DNA of 6,006 nt from CAZCJU01 sp964562175. Its GTDB lineage: Bacteria > Bacillota > Clostridia > Oscillospirales > CAG-272. This document shows positions 5,791 to 6,006 of this stretch, piece after piece. Where the stretch lies: positions 1-6,006 of the forward strand of contig CAZLRV010000039.1 of the NCBI GenBank assembly GCA_964562175.1, written 5' to 3'. Below the pieces are notes generated by a model. It saw nothing but the letters and a program-made list of their open reading frames with translations, did no database searches and had not been told where the DNA came from. Within the stretch, counting starts at the first letter, position 1, and each line of letters starts with the position of its first letter. The position numbers were made by a program, and so were the translations under genes.

Positions 5791-5964
5791 CAGAAAAAAA
5801 CACTTGCGGAGCAAAAGCGGCTGTTGATATTGAAAAAGGAACGCTTGGAGCGGCTGATAGCCGCATTGAAACAAAAAGAGAATGTAACACCGCTTATATC
5901 GATAAACTGTAATAAAAACATACCATTCTCAAAAAAACGGAGAAAAATGCCGTTAAGCTATTGA
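5791..5964 (+). pseudogene. Fragment resembling the C-terminal coiled coil of a MerR/TipA-type regulator
   Basis: The frame following TGA 5788-5790 has no start codon at its head. It reads KKTLAEQKRLLILKKERLER, then LIAALKQKENV, continuing to TGA at 5962-5964. An 'EQK-LL-LKKERLERLIA-L' heptad pattern is what the dimerisation helix of MerR-family activators looks like near the C-terminus. The N-terminal winged-helix DNA-binding domain is absent: upstream frames are closed by stops. After about residue 32 the sequence no longer looks protein-like. The segment is short and helical coiled coils are degenerate, so another helical protein is possible. The overlapping frame from ATG 5787 looks less protein-like. 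Confidence 0.35.
5930..5954 (-). terminator. Possible weak intrinsic terminator on the minus strand
   Basis: On the minus strand AACGG (5954-5950) and CCGTT (5940-5936) form a 5-bp stem with a 9-nt loop followed by a run of T (5937-5931). It could end a minus-strand transcript entering from the right, upstream of the GDPD promoter. The short stem and large loop keep confidence low. Confidence 0.3.
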
Positions 5965-5992
5965 CTTTTTGAGCAGTAAGTGTTATTATAAT
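5961..5992 (+). promoter_or_regulatory. Plus-strand sigma-A promoter pointing out of the window
   Basis: TTGACT (5961-5966) is followed at 17 bp by TATTAT (5984-5989). An overlapping perfect TATAAT (5987-5992) lies at 20 bp spacing. Transcription would start around 5998 and serve a gene beyond the right edge. It is divergent from the GDPD gene. Confidence 0.6.
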
Positions 5993-6006
5993 TTTACCAA
6001 TCATCG

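Noticed and set aside
5787..5912. 41-codon CDS from ATG 5787
   Set aside because: The only ribosome binding site-like sequence (5764-5770) is too far away, the product is unrecognisable, and the overlapping frame looks more like a regulator's coiled coil.

Overview
The window looks like a stretch of chromosome from a low-to-mid GC gut or rumen Clostridia, most likely Oscillospiraceae/Ruminococcus-like. The clues are a C-terminal type I dockerin on a large secreted protein, a tRNA-Asn with encoded CCA, AT-rich consensus sigma-A promoters, and short hairpin repeats. The genus is an inference; no ribosomal or other marker gene is present.

Layout, left to right. Positions 1-86 hold the 3' two-thirds of a tRNA-Asn(GUU) gene and its terminator. 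Positions 87-2150 are a tRNA-proximal accessory strip with no intact large gene. It contains ATGATG-spaced mini-hairpin repeats; a group II intron of about 600 nt (322-922) with no reverse transcriptase; an XRE-type helix-turn-helix regulator broken by an in-frame amber codon (1018-1365); a consensus minus-strand promoter (1476-1504); a 50-codon phage-like ORF (1737-1889); the domain V/VI end of a second, different group II intron (to 1972); and a regular array of seven mini-hairpins (1995-2137).

Positions 2156-5590 (minus strand) hold the one intact large gene. It encodes a 1144-residue secreted protein: signal peptide, LamG-like domain, Ig-like segment, second jelly-roll-like domain, a degenerate GDPD-like half-barrel, a catalytic glycerophosphodiester phosphodiesterase (GDPD) domain, a second Ig-like segment, and a dockerin. 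Its promoter lies at 5622-5650, with an 11-bp A/T inverted repeat just upstream.

Positions 5691-6006 contain no intact gene. There is a plus-strand remnant resembling the C-terminal coiled coil of MerR/TipA-type regulators, a weak possible minus-strand terminator, and a good plus-strand promoter pointing out of the window.

The large gene is probably a single-gene transcription unit whose product is exported and docked onto a cohesin scaffold. The strip next to the tRNA is best read as decayed mobile-element cargo. Its most distinctive features are the compact intron, the second intron's tail abutting the hairpin array, and the hairpin family itself, which occurs in opposite orientations on the two sides of the debris.
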